Of a stretch of DNA of 64,000 bases, positions 37,401 to 49,240 are shown piece after piece. Below the pieces are notes generated by a model that saw nothing but the letters and a program-made list of their open reading frames with translations, was not told the DNA's origin and made no database searches. The stretch is from Balanoglossus misakiensis (lineage: Eukaryota; Hemichordata): NCBI GenBank assembly GCA_040954595.2, contig CM082585.2:7626001-7690000 (forward strand), written 5' to 3'. Made by a program: the position numbers and the translations under genes. Each line of letters starts with the position of its first letter. Position 1 is the first letter of the stretch.

Positions 37401-40400
37401 GAAAAATTGACATTTCTGGATGATTTTCATGAGCTATAACCCATGGTTTTTATCCAAAAACCACCAAATTTTGAAATTTCGCGAAGTCGAAAAATTGACA
37501 TTTCTGGATGATTTTCATGAGCTATAACCCATGGTTTTTATCCAAAAACCACCAAATTTTGAAATTTCGCGAAGTCGAAAAATTGACATTTCTGGATGAT
37601 TTTCATGAGCTATAACCCATGGTTTTTATCCAAAAACCACCAAATTTTGAAATTTCGCGAAGTCGAAAAATTGACATTTCTGGATGATTTTCATGAGCTA
37701 TAACCCATGGTTTTTATCCAAAAACCACCAAATTTTGAAATTTCGCGAAGTCGAAAAATTGACATTTCTGGATGATTTTCATGAGCTATAACCCATGGTT
37801 TTTATCCAAAAACCACCAAATTTTGAAATTTCGCGAAGTCGAAAAATTGACATTTCTGGATGATTTTCATGAGCTATAACCCATGGTTTTTATCCAAAAA
37901 CCACCAAATTTTGAAATTTCGCGAAGTCGAAAAATTGACATTTCTGGATGATTTTCATGAGCTATAACCCATGGTTTTTATCCAAAAACCACCAAATTTT
38001 GAAATTTCGCGAAGTCGAAAAATTGACATTTCTGGATGATTTTCATGAGCTATAACCCATGGTTTTTATCCAAAAACCACCAAATTTTGAAATTTCGCGA
38101 AGTCGAAAAATTGACATTTCTGGATGATTTTCATGAGCTATAACCCATGGTTTTTATCCAAAAACCACCAAATTTTGAAATTTCGCGAAGTCGAAAAATT
38201 GACATTTCTGGATGATTTTCATGAGCTATAACCCATGGTTTTTATCCAAAAACCACCAAATTTTGAAATTTCGCGAAGTCGAAAAATTGACATTTCTGGA
38301 TGATTTTCATGAGCTATAACCCATGGTTTTTATCCAAAAACCACCAAATTTTGAAATTTCGCGAAGTCGAAAAATTGACATTTCTGGATGATTTTCATGA
38401 GCTATAACCCATGGTTTTTATCCAAAAACCACCAAATTTTGAAATTTCGCGAAGTCGAAAAATTGACATTTCTGGATGATTTTCATGAGCTATAACCCAT
38501 GGTTTTTATCCAAAAACCACCAAATTTTGAAATTTCGCGAAGTCGAAAAATTGACATTTCTGGATGATTTTCATGAGCTATAACCCATGGTTTTTATCCA
38601 AAAACCACCAAATTTTGAAATTTCGCGAAGTCGAAAAATTGACATTTCTGGTTGATTTTCATGAGCTATAACCCATGGTTTTTATCCAAAAACCACCAAA
38701 TTTTGAAATTTCGCTAGGTCGAAAAATTGACATTTCTGGATGATTTTCATGAGCTATAACCCATGGTTTTTATCCAAAAACCACCAAATTTTGAAATTTC
38801 GCGAAGTCGAAAAATTGACATTTCTGGATGATTTTCATGAGCTATAACCCATGGTTTTTATCCAAAAACCACCAAATTTTGAAATTTCGCGAAGTCGAAA
38901 AATTGACATTTCTGGATGATTTTCATGAGCTATAACCCATGGTTTTTATCCAAAAACCACCAAATTTTGAAATTTCGCGAAGTCGAAAAATTGACATTTC
39001 TGGATGATTTTCATGAGCTATAACCCATGGTTTTTATCCAAAAACCACCAAATTTTGAAATTTCGCGAAGTCGAAAAATTGACATTTCTGGATGATTTTC
39101 ATGAGCTATAACCCATGGTTTTTATCCAAAAACCACCAAATTTTGAAATTTCGCGAAGTCGAAAAATTGACATTTCTGGATGATTTTCATGAGCTATAAC
39201 CCATGGTTTTTATCCAAAAACCACCAAATTTTGAAATTTCGCGAAGTCGAAANNNNNNNNNNNNNNNNNNNNNNNNNNNNNNNNNNNNNNNNNNNNNNNN
39301 NNNNNNNNNNNNNNNNNNNNNNNNNNNNNNNNNNNNNNNNNNNNNNNNNNNNGGTTTTTATCCAAAAACCACCAAATTTTGAAATTTCGCGAAGTCGAAA
39401 AATTGACATTTCTGGATGATTTTCATGAGCTATAACCCATGGTTTTTATCCAAAAACCACCAAATTTTGAAATTTCGCGAAGTCGAAAAATTGACATTTC
39501 TGGATGATTTTCATGAGCTATAACCCATGGTTTTTATCCAAAAACCACCAAATTTTGAAATTTCGCGAAGTCGAAAAATTGACATTTCTGGATGATTTTC
39601 ATGAGCTATAACCCATGGTTTTTATCCAAAAACCACCAAATTTTGAAATTTCGCGAAGTCGAAAAATTGACATTTCTGGATGATTTTCATGAGCTATAAC
39701 CCATGGTTTTTATCCAAAAACCACCAAATTTTGAAATTTCGCGAAGTCGAAAAATTGACATTTCTGGATGATTTTCATGAGCTATAACCCATGGTTTTTA
39801 TCCAAAAACCACCAAATTTTGAAATTTCGCGAAGTCGAAAAATTGACATTTCTGGATGATTTTCATGAGCTATAACCCATGGTTTTTATCCAAAAACCAC
39901 CAAATTTTGAAATTTCGCGAAGTCGAAAAATTGACATTTCTGGATGATTTTCATGAGCTATAACCCATGGTTTTTATCCAAAAACCACCAAATTTTGAAA
40001 TTTCGCGAAGTCGAAAAATTGACATTTCTGGATGATTTTCATGAGCAATAACCCATGGTTTTTATCCAAAAACCACCAAATTTTGAAATTTCGCGAAGTC
40101 GAAAAATTGACATTTCTGGATGATTTTCATGAGCTATAACCCATGGTTTTTATCCAAAAACCACCAAATTTTGAAATTTCGCGAAGTCGAAAAATTGACA
40201 TTTCTGGATGATTTTCATGAGCTATAACCCATGGTTTTTATCCAAAAACCACCAAATTTTGAAATTTCGCGAAGTCGAAAAATTGACATTTCTGGATGAT
40301 TTTCATGAGCTATAACCCATGGTTTTTATCCAAAAACCACCAAATTTTGAAATTTCGCGAAGTCGAAAAATTGACATTTCTGGATGATTTTCATGAGCTA

Positions 40401-41040
40401 TAACCCATGGTTTTTATCCAAAAACCACCAAATTTTGAAATTTCGCGAAGTCGAAAAATTGACATTTCTGGATGATTTTCATGAGCTATAACCCATGGTT
40501 TTTATCCAAAAACCACCAAATTTTGAAATTTCGCGAAGTCGAAAAATTGACATTTCTGGATGATTTTCATGAGCTATAACCCATGGTTTTTATCCAAAAA
40601 CCACCAAATTTTGAAATTTCGCGAAGTCGAAAAATTGACATTTCTGGATGATTTTCATGAGCTATAACCCATGGTTTTTATCCAAAAACCACCAAATTTT
40701 GAAATTTCGCGAAGTCGAAAAATTGACATTTCTGGATGATTTTCATGAGCTATAACCCATGGTTTTTATCCAAAAACCACCAAATTTTGAAATTTCGCGA
40801 AGTCGAAAAATTGACATTTCTGGATGATTTTCATGAGCTATAACCCATGGTTTTTATCCAAAAACCACCAAATTTTGAAATTTCGCGAAGTCGAAAAATT
40901 GACATTTCTGGATGATTTTCATGAGCTATAACCCATGGTTTTTATCCAAAAACCACCAAATTTTGAAATTTCGCGAAGTCGAAAAATTGACATTTCTGGA
41001 TGATTTTCATGAGCTATAACCCATGGTTTTTATCCAAAAA
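28438..41040 (+). repeat. 88-bp satellite array, left arm (about 143 tandem monomers)
   Basis: Direct tandem copies of an 88-bp AT-rich unit containing ATGGTTTTTATCC, AAATTTTGAAATTTCGCGAA, GTCGAAAAATTGACATTTCT and GATTTTCATGAGCTATAACC. Spacing measured at several places is exactly 88. The first five or six monomers differ at TTTATCAAAAA, whereas the interior is nearly identical, the pattern expected of homogenisation by unequal exchange. A linked double variant (GCGAGGTCG with GGATGTTTTTC) recurs in clusters, e.g. 29550-29690 and 33160-33480. The unit contains a TCGCGA palindrome. 88 is not a multiple of three and stops interrupt all frames, so it is not coding. Confidence 0.97.
39253..39352. 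other. 100-N assembly gap inside the satellite
   Basis: Exactly 100 N, a conventional placeholder for a gap of unknown size. The true array is probably longer than shown. Confidence 0.99.
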
Positions 41041-44000
41041 CATGGGTTATAGCTCATGAAAATCTTCCAGAAATGTCAATTTTTCGACTTCGCGAAATTT
41101 CAAAATTTGGTGGTTTTTGGATAAAAACCATGGGTTATAGCTCATGAAAATCATCCAGAAATGTCAATTTTTCGACTTCGCGAAATTTCAAAATTTGGTG
41201 GTTTTTGGATAAAAACCATGGGTTATAGCTCATGAAAATCATCCAGAAATGTCAATTTTTCGACTTCACGAAATTTCAAAATTTGGTGGTTTTTGGATAA
41301 AAACCATGGGTTATAGCTCATGAAAATCTTCCAGAAATGTCAATTTTTCGACTTCGCGAAATTTCAAAATTTGGTGGTTTTTGGATAAAAACCATGGGTT
41401 ATAGCTCATGAAAATCATCCAGAAATGTCAATTTTTCGACTTCGCGAAATTTCAAAATTTGGTGGTTTTTGGATAAAAACCATGGGTTATAGCTCATGAA
41501 AATCATCCAGAAATGTCAATTTTTCGACTTCGCGAAATTTCAAAATTTGGTGGTTTTTGGATAAAAACCATGGGTTATAGCTCATGAAAATCATCCAGAA
41601 ATGTCAATTTTTCGACTTCGCGAAATTTCAAAATTTGGTGGTTTTTGGATAAAAACCATGGGTTATAGCTCATGAAAATCATCCAGAAATGTCAATTTTT
41701 CGACTTCGCGAAATTTCAAAATTTGGTGGTTTTTGGATAAAAACCATGGGTTATAGCTCATGAAAATCATCCAGAAATGTCAATTTTTCGACTTCGCGAA
41801 ATTTCAAAATTTGGTGGTTTTTGGATAAAAACCATGGGTTATAGCTCATGAAAATCATCCAGAAATGTCAATTTTTCGACTTCGCGAAATTTCAAAATTT
41901 GGTGGTTTTTGGATAAAAACCATGGGTTATAGCTCATGAAAATCATCCAGAAATGTCAATTTTTCGACTTCGCGAAATTTCAAAATTTGGTGGTTTTTGG
42001 ATAAAAACCATGGGTTATAGCTCATGAAAATCATCCAGAAATGTCAATTTTTCGACTTCGCGAAATTTCAAAATTTGGTGGTTTTTGGATAAAAACCATG
42101 GGTTATAGCTCATGAAAATCATCCAGAAATGTCAATTTTTCGACTTCGCGAAATTTCAAAATTTGGTGGTTTTTGGATAAAAACCATGGGTTATAGCTCA
42201 TGAAAATCATCCAGAAATGTCAATTTTTCGACTGCGCGAAATTTCAAAATTTGGTGGTTTTTGGATAAAAACCATGGGTTATAGCTCATGAAAATCATCC
42301 AGAAATGTCAATTTTTCGACTTCGCGAAATTTCAAAATTTGGTGGTTTTTGGATAAAAACCATGGGTTATAGCTCATGAAAATCATCCAGAAATGTCAAT
42401 TTTTCGACTTCGCGAAATTTCAAAATTTGGTGGTTTTTGGATAAAAACCATGGGTTATAGCTCATGAAAATCATCCAGAAATGTCAATTTTTCGACTTCG
42501 CGAAATTTCAAAATTTGGTGGTTTTTGGATAAAAACCATGGGTTATAGCTCATGAAAATCTTCCAGAAATGTCAATTTTTCGACTTCGCGAAATTTCAAA
42601 ATTTGGTGGTTTTTGGATAAAAACCATGGGTTATAGCTCATGAAAATCATCCAGAAATGTCAATTTTTCGACTTCGCGAAATTTCAAAACTTGGTGGTTT
42701 TTGGATAAAAACCATGGGTTATAGCTCATGAAAATCATCCAGAAATGTCAATTTTTCGACTTCGCGAAGTTTCAAAATTTGGTGGTTTTTGGATAAAAAC
42801 CATGGGTTATAGCTCATGAAAATCATCCAGAAATGTCAATTTTTCGACTGCGCGAAATTTCAAAATTTGGTGGTTTTTGGATAAAAACCATGGGTTATAG
42901 CTCATGAAAATCATCCAGAAATGTCAATTTTTCGACTTCGCGAAATTTCAAAATTTGGTGGTTTTTGGATAAAAACCATGGGTTATAGCTCATGAAAATC
43001 ATCCAGAAATGTCAATTTTTCGACTTCGCGAAATTTCAAAATTTGGTGGTTTTTGGATAAAAACCATGGGTTATAGCTCATGAAAATCATCCAGAAATGT
43101 CAATTTTTCGACTTCGCGAAATTTCAAAATTTGGTGGTTTTTGGATAAAAACCATGGGTTATAGCTCATGAAAATCTTCCAGAAATGTCAATTTTTCGAC
43201 TTCGCGAAATTTCAAAATTTGGTAGTTTTTGGATAAAAACCATGGGTTATAGCTCATGAAAATCATCCAGAAATGTCAATTTTTCGACTTCGCGAAATTT
43301 CAAAACTTGGTGGTTTTTGGATAAAAACCATGGGTTATAGCTCATGAAAATCATCCAGAAATGTCAATTTTTCGACTTCGCGAAATTTCAAAATTTGGTG
43401 GTTTTTGGATAAAAACCATGGGTTATAGCTCATGAAAATCTTCCAGAAATGTCAATTTTTCGACTTCGCGAAATTTCAAAATTTGGTGGTTTTTGGATAA
43501 AAACCATGGGTTATAGCTCATGAAAATCATCCAGAAATGTCAATTTTTCGACTTCGCGAAATTTCAAAATTTGGTGGTTTTAGGATAAAAACCATGGGTT
43601 ATAGCTCATGAAAATCTTCCAGAAATGTCAATTTTTCGACTTCGCGAAATTTCAAAATTTGGTGGTTTTTGGATAAAAACCATGGGTTATAGCTCATGAA
43701 AATCATCCAGAAATGTCAATTTTTCGACTTCGCGAAATTTCAAAATTTGGTGGTTTTTGGATAAAAACCATGGGTTATAGCTCATGAAAATCATCCAGAA
43801 ATGTCAATTTTTCGACTGCGCGAAATTTCAAAATTTGGTGGTTTTTGGATAAAAACCATGGGTTATAGCTCATGAAAATCATCCAGAAATGTCAATTTTT
43901 CGACTTCGCGAAATTTCAAAATTTGGTGGTTTTTGGATAAAAACCATGGGTTATAGCTCATGAAAATCATCCAGAAATGTCAATTTTTCGACTTCGCGAA

Positions 44001-47000
44001 ATTTCCAAATTTGGTGGTTTTTGGATAAAATCATGGGTTATAGCTCATGAAAATCATCCAGAAATGTCAATTTTTCGACTTCGCGAAATTTCAAAATTTG
44101 GTGGTTTTTGGATAAAAACCATGGGTTATAGCTCTTGAAAATCATCCAGAAATGTCAATTTTTCGACTTCGCGAAATTTCAAAATTTGGTGGTTTTTGGA
44201 TAAAAACCATGGGTTATAGCTCATGAAAATCATCCAGAAAAGTCAATTTTTCGACTTCGCGAAATTTCAAAATTTGGTGGTTTTTGGATAAAAACCATGG
44301 GTTATAGCTCATGAAAATCATCCAGAAATGTCAATTTTTCGACTTCGCGAAATTTCAAAATTTGGTGGTTTTTGGATAAAAACCATGGGTTATAGCTCAT
44401 GAAAATCATCCAGAAATGTCAATTTTTCGACTTCGCGAAATTTCAAAATTTGGTGGTTTTTGGATAAAAACCATGGGTTATAGCTCATGAAAATCATCCA
44501 GAAATGTCAATTTTTCGACTTCGCGAAATTTCAAAATTTGGTGGTTTTTGGATAAAAACCATGGGTTATAGCTCATGAAAATCATCCAGAAATGTCAATT
44601 TTTCGACTGCGCGAAATTTCAAAATTTGGTGGTTTTTGGATAAAAACCATGGGTTATAGCTCATGAAAATCATCCAGAAATGTCAATTTTTCGACTTCGC
44701 GAAATTTCAAAATTTGGTGGTTTTTGGATAAAAACCATGGGTTATAGCTCATGAAAATCATCCAGAAATGTCAATTTTTCGACTTCGCGAAATTTCAAAA
44801 TTTGGTGGTTTTTGGATAAAAACCATGGGTTATAGCTCATGAAAATCATCCAGAAATGTCAATTTTTCGACTTCGCGAAATTTCAAAATTTGGTGGTTTT
44901 TGGATAAAAACCATGGGTTATAGCTCATGAAAATCATCCAGAAATGTCAATTTTTCGACTTCGCGAAATTTCAAAATTTGGTGGTTTTTGGATAAAAACC
45001 ATGGGTTATAGCTCATGAAAATCATCCAGAAATGTCAATTTTTCGACTTCGCGAAATTTCAAAATTTGGTGGTTTTTGGATAAAAACCATGGGTTATAGC
45101 TCATGAAAATCATCCAGAAATGTCAATTTTTCGACTTCGCGAAATTTCAAAATTTGGTGGTTTTTGGATAAAAACCATGGGTTATAGCTCATGAAAATCA
45201 TCCAGAAATGTCAATTTTTCGACTTCGCGAAATTTCAAAATTTGGTGGTTTTTGGATAAAAACCATGGGTTATAGCTCATGAAAATCATCCAGAAATGTC
45301 AATTTTTCGACTTCGCGAAATTTCAAAATTTGGTGGTTTTTGGATAAAAACCATGGGTTATAGCTCATGAAAATCATCCAGAAATGTCAATTTTTCGACT
45401 GCGCGAAATTTCAAAATTTGGTGGTTTTTGGATAAAAACCATGGGTTATAGCTAATGAAAATCATCCAGAAATGACAATTTTCGACTTCGCGAAATTTCA
45501 AAATTTGGTGGTTTTTGGATAAAAACCATGAGTTATAGCTCATGAAAATCATCCAGAAATGTCAATTTTTCGACTTCGCGAAATTTCAAAATTTGGTGGT
45601 TTTTGGATAAAAACCATGGGTTATAGCTCATGAAAATCATCCAGAAATGTCAATTTTTCGACATCGCGAAATTTCAAAATTTGGTGGTTTTTGGATAAAA
45701 ACCATGGGTTATAGCTCATGAAAATCATCCAGAAATGTCAATTTTTCGACTTCGCGAAATTTCAAAATTTGGTGGTTTTTGGATAAAAACCATGGGTTAT
45801 AGCTCATGAAAATCATCCAGAAATGTCAATTTTTCGACTGCGCGAAATTTCAAAATTTGGTGGTTTTTGGATAAAAACCATGGGTTATAGCTCATGAAAA
45901 TCATCCAGAAATGTCAATTTTTCGACTTCGCGAAATTTCAAAATTTGGTGGTTTTTGGATAAAAACCATGGGTTATAGCTCATGAAAATCATCCAGAAAT
46001 GTCAATTTTTCGACTTCGCGAAATTTCAAAATTTGGTGGTTTTTGGATAAAAACCATGGGTTATAGCTCATGAAAATCATCCAGAAATGTCAATTTTTCG
46101 ACTTCGCGAAATTTCAAAATTTGGTGGTTTTTGGATAAAAACCATGGGTTATAGCTCATGAAAATCATCCAGAAATGTCAATTTTTCGACTTCGCGAAAT
46201 TTCAAAATTTGGTGGTTTTTTGATAAAAACCATGGGTTATAGCTCATGAAAATCATCCAGAAATGTCAATTTTTCGACTTCGCGAAATTTCAAAATTTGG
46301 TGGTTTTTGGATAAAAACCATGGGTTATAGCTCATGAAAATCATCCAGAAATGTCAATTTTTCGACTTCGCGAAATTTCAAAATTTGGTGGTTTTTGGAT
46401 AAAAACCATGGGTTATAGCTCATGAAAATCATCCAGAAATGTCAATTTTTCGACTTCGCGAAATTTCAAAATTTGGTGGTTTTTGGATAAAAACCATGGG
46501 TTATAGCTCATGAAAATCATCCAGAAATGTCAATTTTTCGACTTCGCGAAATTTCAAAATTTGGTGGTTTTTGGATAAAAACATGGGTTATAGCTCATGA
46601 AAATCATCCAGAAATGTGAATTTTTCGACTGCGCGAAATTTCAAAATTTGGTGGTTTTTTGATAAAAAACCATGGGTTATAGCTCATGAAAATCATCCAG
46701 AAATGGCAATTTTTCGACTTCGCGAAATTTCAAAATTTGGTGGTTTTTGGATAAAAACATGGGTTATAGCTCATGAAAATCATCCAGAAATGTGAATTTT
46801 TCGACTGCGCGAAATTTCAAAATTTGGTGGTTTTTTGATAAAAAACCATGGGTTATAGCTCATGAAAATCATCCAGAAATGTCAATTTTTCGACTTCGCG
46901 AAATTTCAAAATTTGGTGGTTTTTGGATAAAAACCATGGGTTATAGCTCATGAAAATCATCCAGAAATGTCAATTTTTCGACTTCGCGAAATTTCAAAAT

Positions 47001-48230
47001 TTGGTGGTTTTTGGATAAAAACCATGGGTTATAGCTCATGAAAATCATCCAGAAATGTCAATTTTTCGACTTCGCGAAATTTCAAAATTTGGTGGTTTTT
47101 GGATAAAAACCATGGGTTATAGCTCATGAAAATCATCCAGAAATGTCAATTTTTCGACTGCGCGAAATTTCAAAATTTGGTGGTTTTTGGATAAAAACCA
47201 TGGGTTATAGCTCATGAAAATCATCCAGAAATGTCAATTTTTCGACTTCGCGAAATTTCAAAATTTGGTGGTTTTTGGATAAAAACCATGGGTTATAGCT
47301 CATGAAAATCATCCAGAAATGTCAATTTTTCGACTTCGCGAAATTTCAAAATTTGGTGGTTTTTGGATAAAAACCATGGGTTATAGCTCATGAAAATCAT
47401 CCAGAAATGTCAATTTTTCGACTTCGCGAAATTTCAAAATTTGGTGGTTTTTGGATAAAAACCATGGGTTATAGCTCATGAAAATCATCCAGAAATGTCA
47501 ATTTTTCGACTTCGCGAAATTTCAAAATTTGGTGGTTTTTGGATAAAAACCATGGGTTATAGCTCATGAAAATCATCCAGAAATGTCAATTTTTCGACTT
47601 CGCGAAATTTCAAAATTTGGTGGTTTTTGGATAAAAACCATGGGTTATAGCTCATGAAAATCATCCAGAAATGTCAATTTTTCGACTTCGCGAAATTTCA
47701 AAATTTGGTGGTTTTTGGATAAAAACCATGGGTTATAGCTTATGAAAATCATCCAGAAATGTCAATTTTTCGACTTCGCGAAATTTCAAAATTTGGTGGT
47801 TTTTGGATAAAAACCATGGTATAGCTCATGAAAATCATCCAGAAATGTCAATTTTTCGACTTCGCGAAATTTCAAAATTTGGTGGTTTTTGGATAAAAAC
47901 ATGGGTTATAGCTCATGAAAATCATCCAGAAATGTCAATTTTTCGACTGCGCGAAATTTCAAAATTTGGTGGTTTTTTGATAAAAAACCATGGGTTATAG
48001 CTCATGAAAATCATCCAGAAATGGCAATTTTTCGACTTCGCGAAATTTCAAAATTTGGTGGTTTTTGGATAAAAACATGGGTTATAGCTCATGAAAATCA
48101 TCCAGAAATGTGAATTTTTCGACTGCGCGAAATTTCAAAATTTGGTGGTTTTTTGATAAAAAACCATGGGTTATAGCTCATGAAAATAATCCAGAAATGG
48201 CAATTTTTCGACTTCACGAATTTTGAGATT
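41041..48230 (-). repeat. 88-bp satellite array, right arm in inverted orientation (about 82 monomers)
   Basis: The same 88-bp unit as the left arm but reverse-complemented from base 41041 onward. It carries its own variants not prominent in the left arm: GACTGCGCG for GACTTCGCG, AAAATCTTCC for AAAATCATCC, and near the right end AAATGTGAATT, AAATGGCAATT and TTTTTTGATAAAAAACC. The recurrence of GACTGCGCG at multiples of 88, often nine units, points to block duplications. It degrades near 48200. Confidence 0.97.
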
Positions 48231-48440
48231 ACTCAAAGTCGAAAAATTGTCATTTTTTGATGATTTTCATATCCATTGATGAGTTTCATGAGCTATAACC
48301 CATGATTTTTTTTCAAAAATCGACGAAATTTTGAGATTTCGCAAAGTCGAAAAAGTGTCATTTTTTGATGATTTTTATGAGCTATAACCCATGAAAAATT
48401 GGTCATTTTTTTAGACATTTTTCATGAGCATGAGTCATGA
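48231..48440 (+). repeat. Diverged edge monomers of the satellite, back in left-arm orientation
   Basis: Two to three degraded units (GTCGAAAAATTGTCATTTTT, GAGCTATAACCCATGATTTT, GATTTCGCAAAGTCGAAAAA, GAGCTATAACCCATGAAAAA) run in the left-arm direction, so orientation flips a second time at about 48225. Confidence 0.8.
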
Positions 48441-48519
48441 TTTGCAAATCACAACTAAAATGAAAATTAACACAATAGAAACATAGAGGTCCATATATAA
48501 ATACATAATTTTATTTCAC

Positions 48520-48990
48520 AACAAATTAGAATAGATTAGAATAGAATAGTTTATTGTGTTCCAAGGCCTCCGGCCCATATGCAAGGGGGTTACAGAAATT
48601 TAACATAGAAAAACAGCAAAATACAGTACAGCTGTACATGACAATTACACAGTTAAAATTCTGTCTCTTGAAAAAAGCGAGAGAGATATCTTTCTCTGCT
48701 TAAACGCTTTGTCTGTGAAAATACAAAGATTAAGAAGCTCATCGTAGTTAGACGTGTTCATAAGTCGAACAAATTTGTGAAAAGTTGGATGCTCAAAGTA
48801 GACATGTGATAAGTACTGTTTTCTAAGGTCTGTGTAAGCAGAGCATCCAAGGAGAAAATGGTGTTCATCTTCTACTGCTCCTTTTGTACAAAACTTACAT
48901 AGACAATCTGGTACATCTATATTGTGCCTTCTCCCCTCCTCACAACAAATTATAGCATATGGTCTTGACTGTGTTGACACTGCAACCCTG
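48520..48990 (-). mobile_element. 5'-truncated non-LTR retrotransposon (LINE) 3' end
   Basis: The minus strand has an open frame ending at 48645 with features of the C-terminus of LINE ORF2 proteins: CLCKFCTKGAVEDEHHFLLG, CSAYTDLRKQYL and FVRLMNTSNYDELL, followed by KAFKQRK. After the stop comes a 3' UTR-like stretch with GGGCCGGAGGCCTTGGAAC, then a simple repeat tail (AATAAACTATTCTATTCTAATCTATTCT). No reverse transcriptase core is present, so it is a dead fragment, inserted between the satellite and TMEM254. The clade (CR1/Jockey/L2-like) is not resolved. Confidence 0.75.
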
Positions 48991-49197
48991 TAAAATATAA
49001 AACATAAAGTATTGTTAATATTTGCGATCATATCCATCGATATTCTACAGTTCATAGTCAAATATACAGTTTACATGGCCAGTTGCAAGGAATCAGCACT
49101 GTAGAATCGTTAATTTTCACTAAGAATTTTCAGTATTTTCGCTGGACTCATTTTTCCGTTAGAACAACATCCAAATGAACATTCTTTTTTCCCATTC

Positions 49198-49203
49198 TTT
49201 AAT
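49198..49203 (-). terminator. Candidate poly(A) signal of the TMEM254 homologue
   Basis: Variant hexamer ATTAAA on the minus strand, about 38 nt downstream of the stop codon. Confidence 0.4.
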
Positions 49204-49240
49204 ACACATGAAGAAAATTTGACGAAAAATTACCTCAGGA

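Noticed and set aside
45358-48000. ORFs of 64-79 aa inside the satellite (MIFMSYNPWFLSKNHQILKF type)
   Set aside because: They are accidental open frames across 88-bp units in phase shift, and stops appear in every frame within a few monomers.
28438-48230. CRISPR-like array or minisatellite gene
   Set aside because: The repeats are contiguous 88-bp units with no unique spacers, in a eukaryotic genome; it is satellite DNA.
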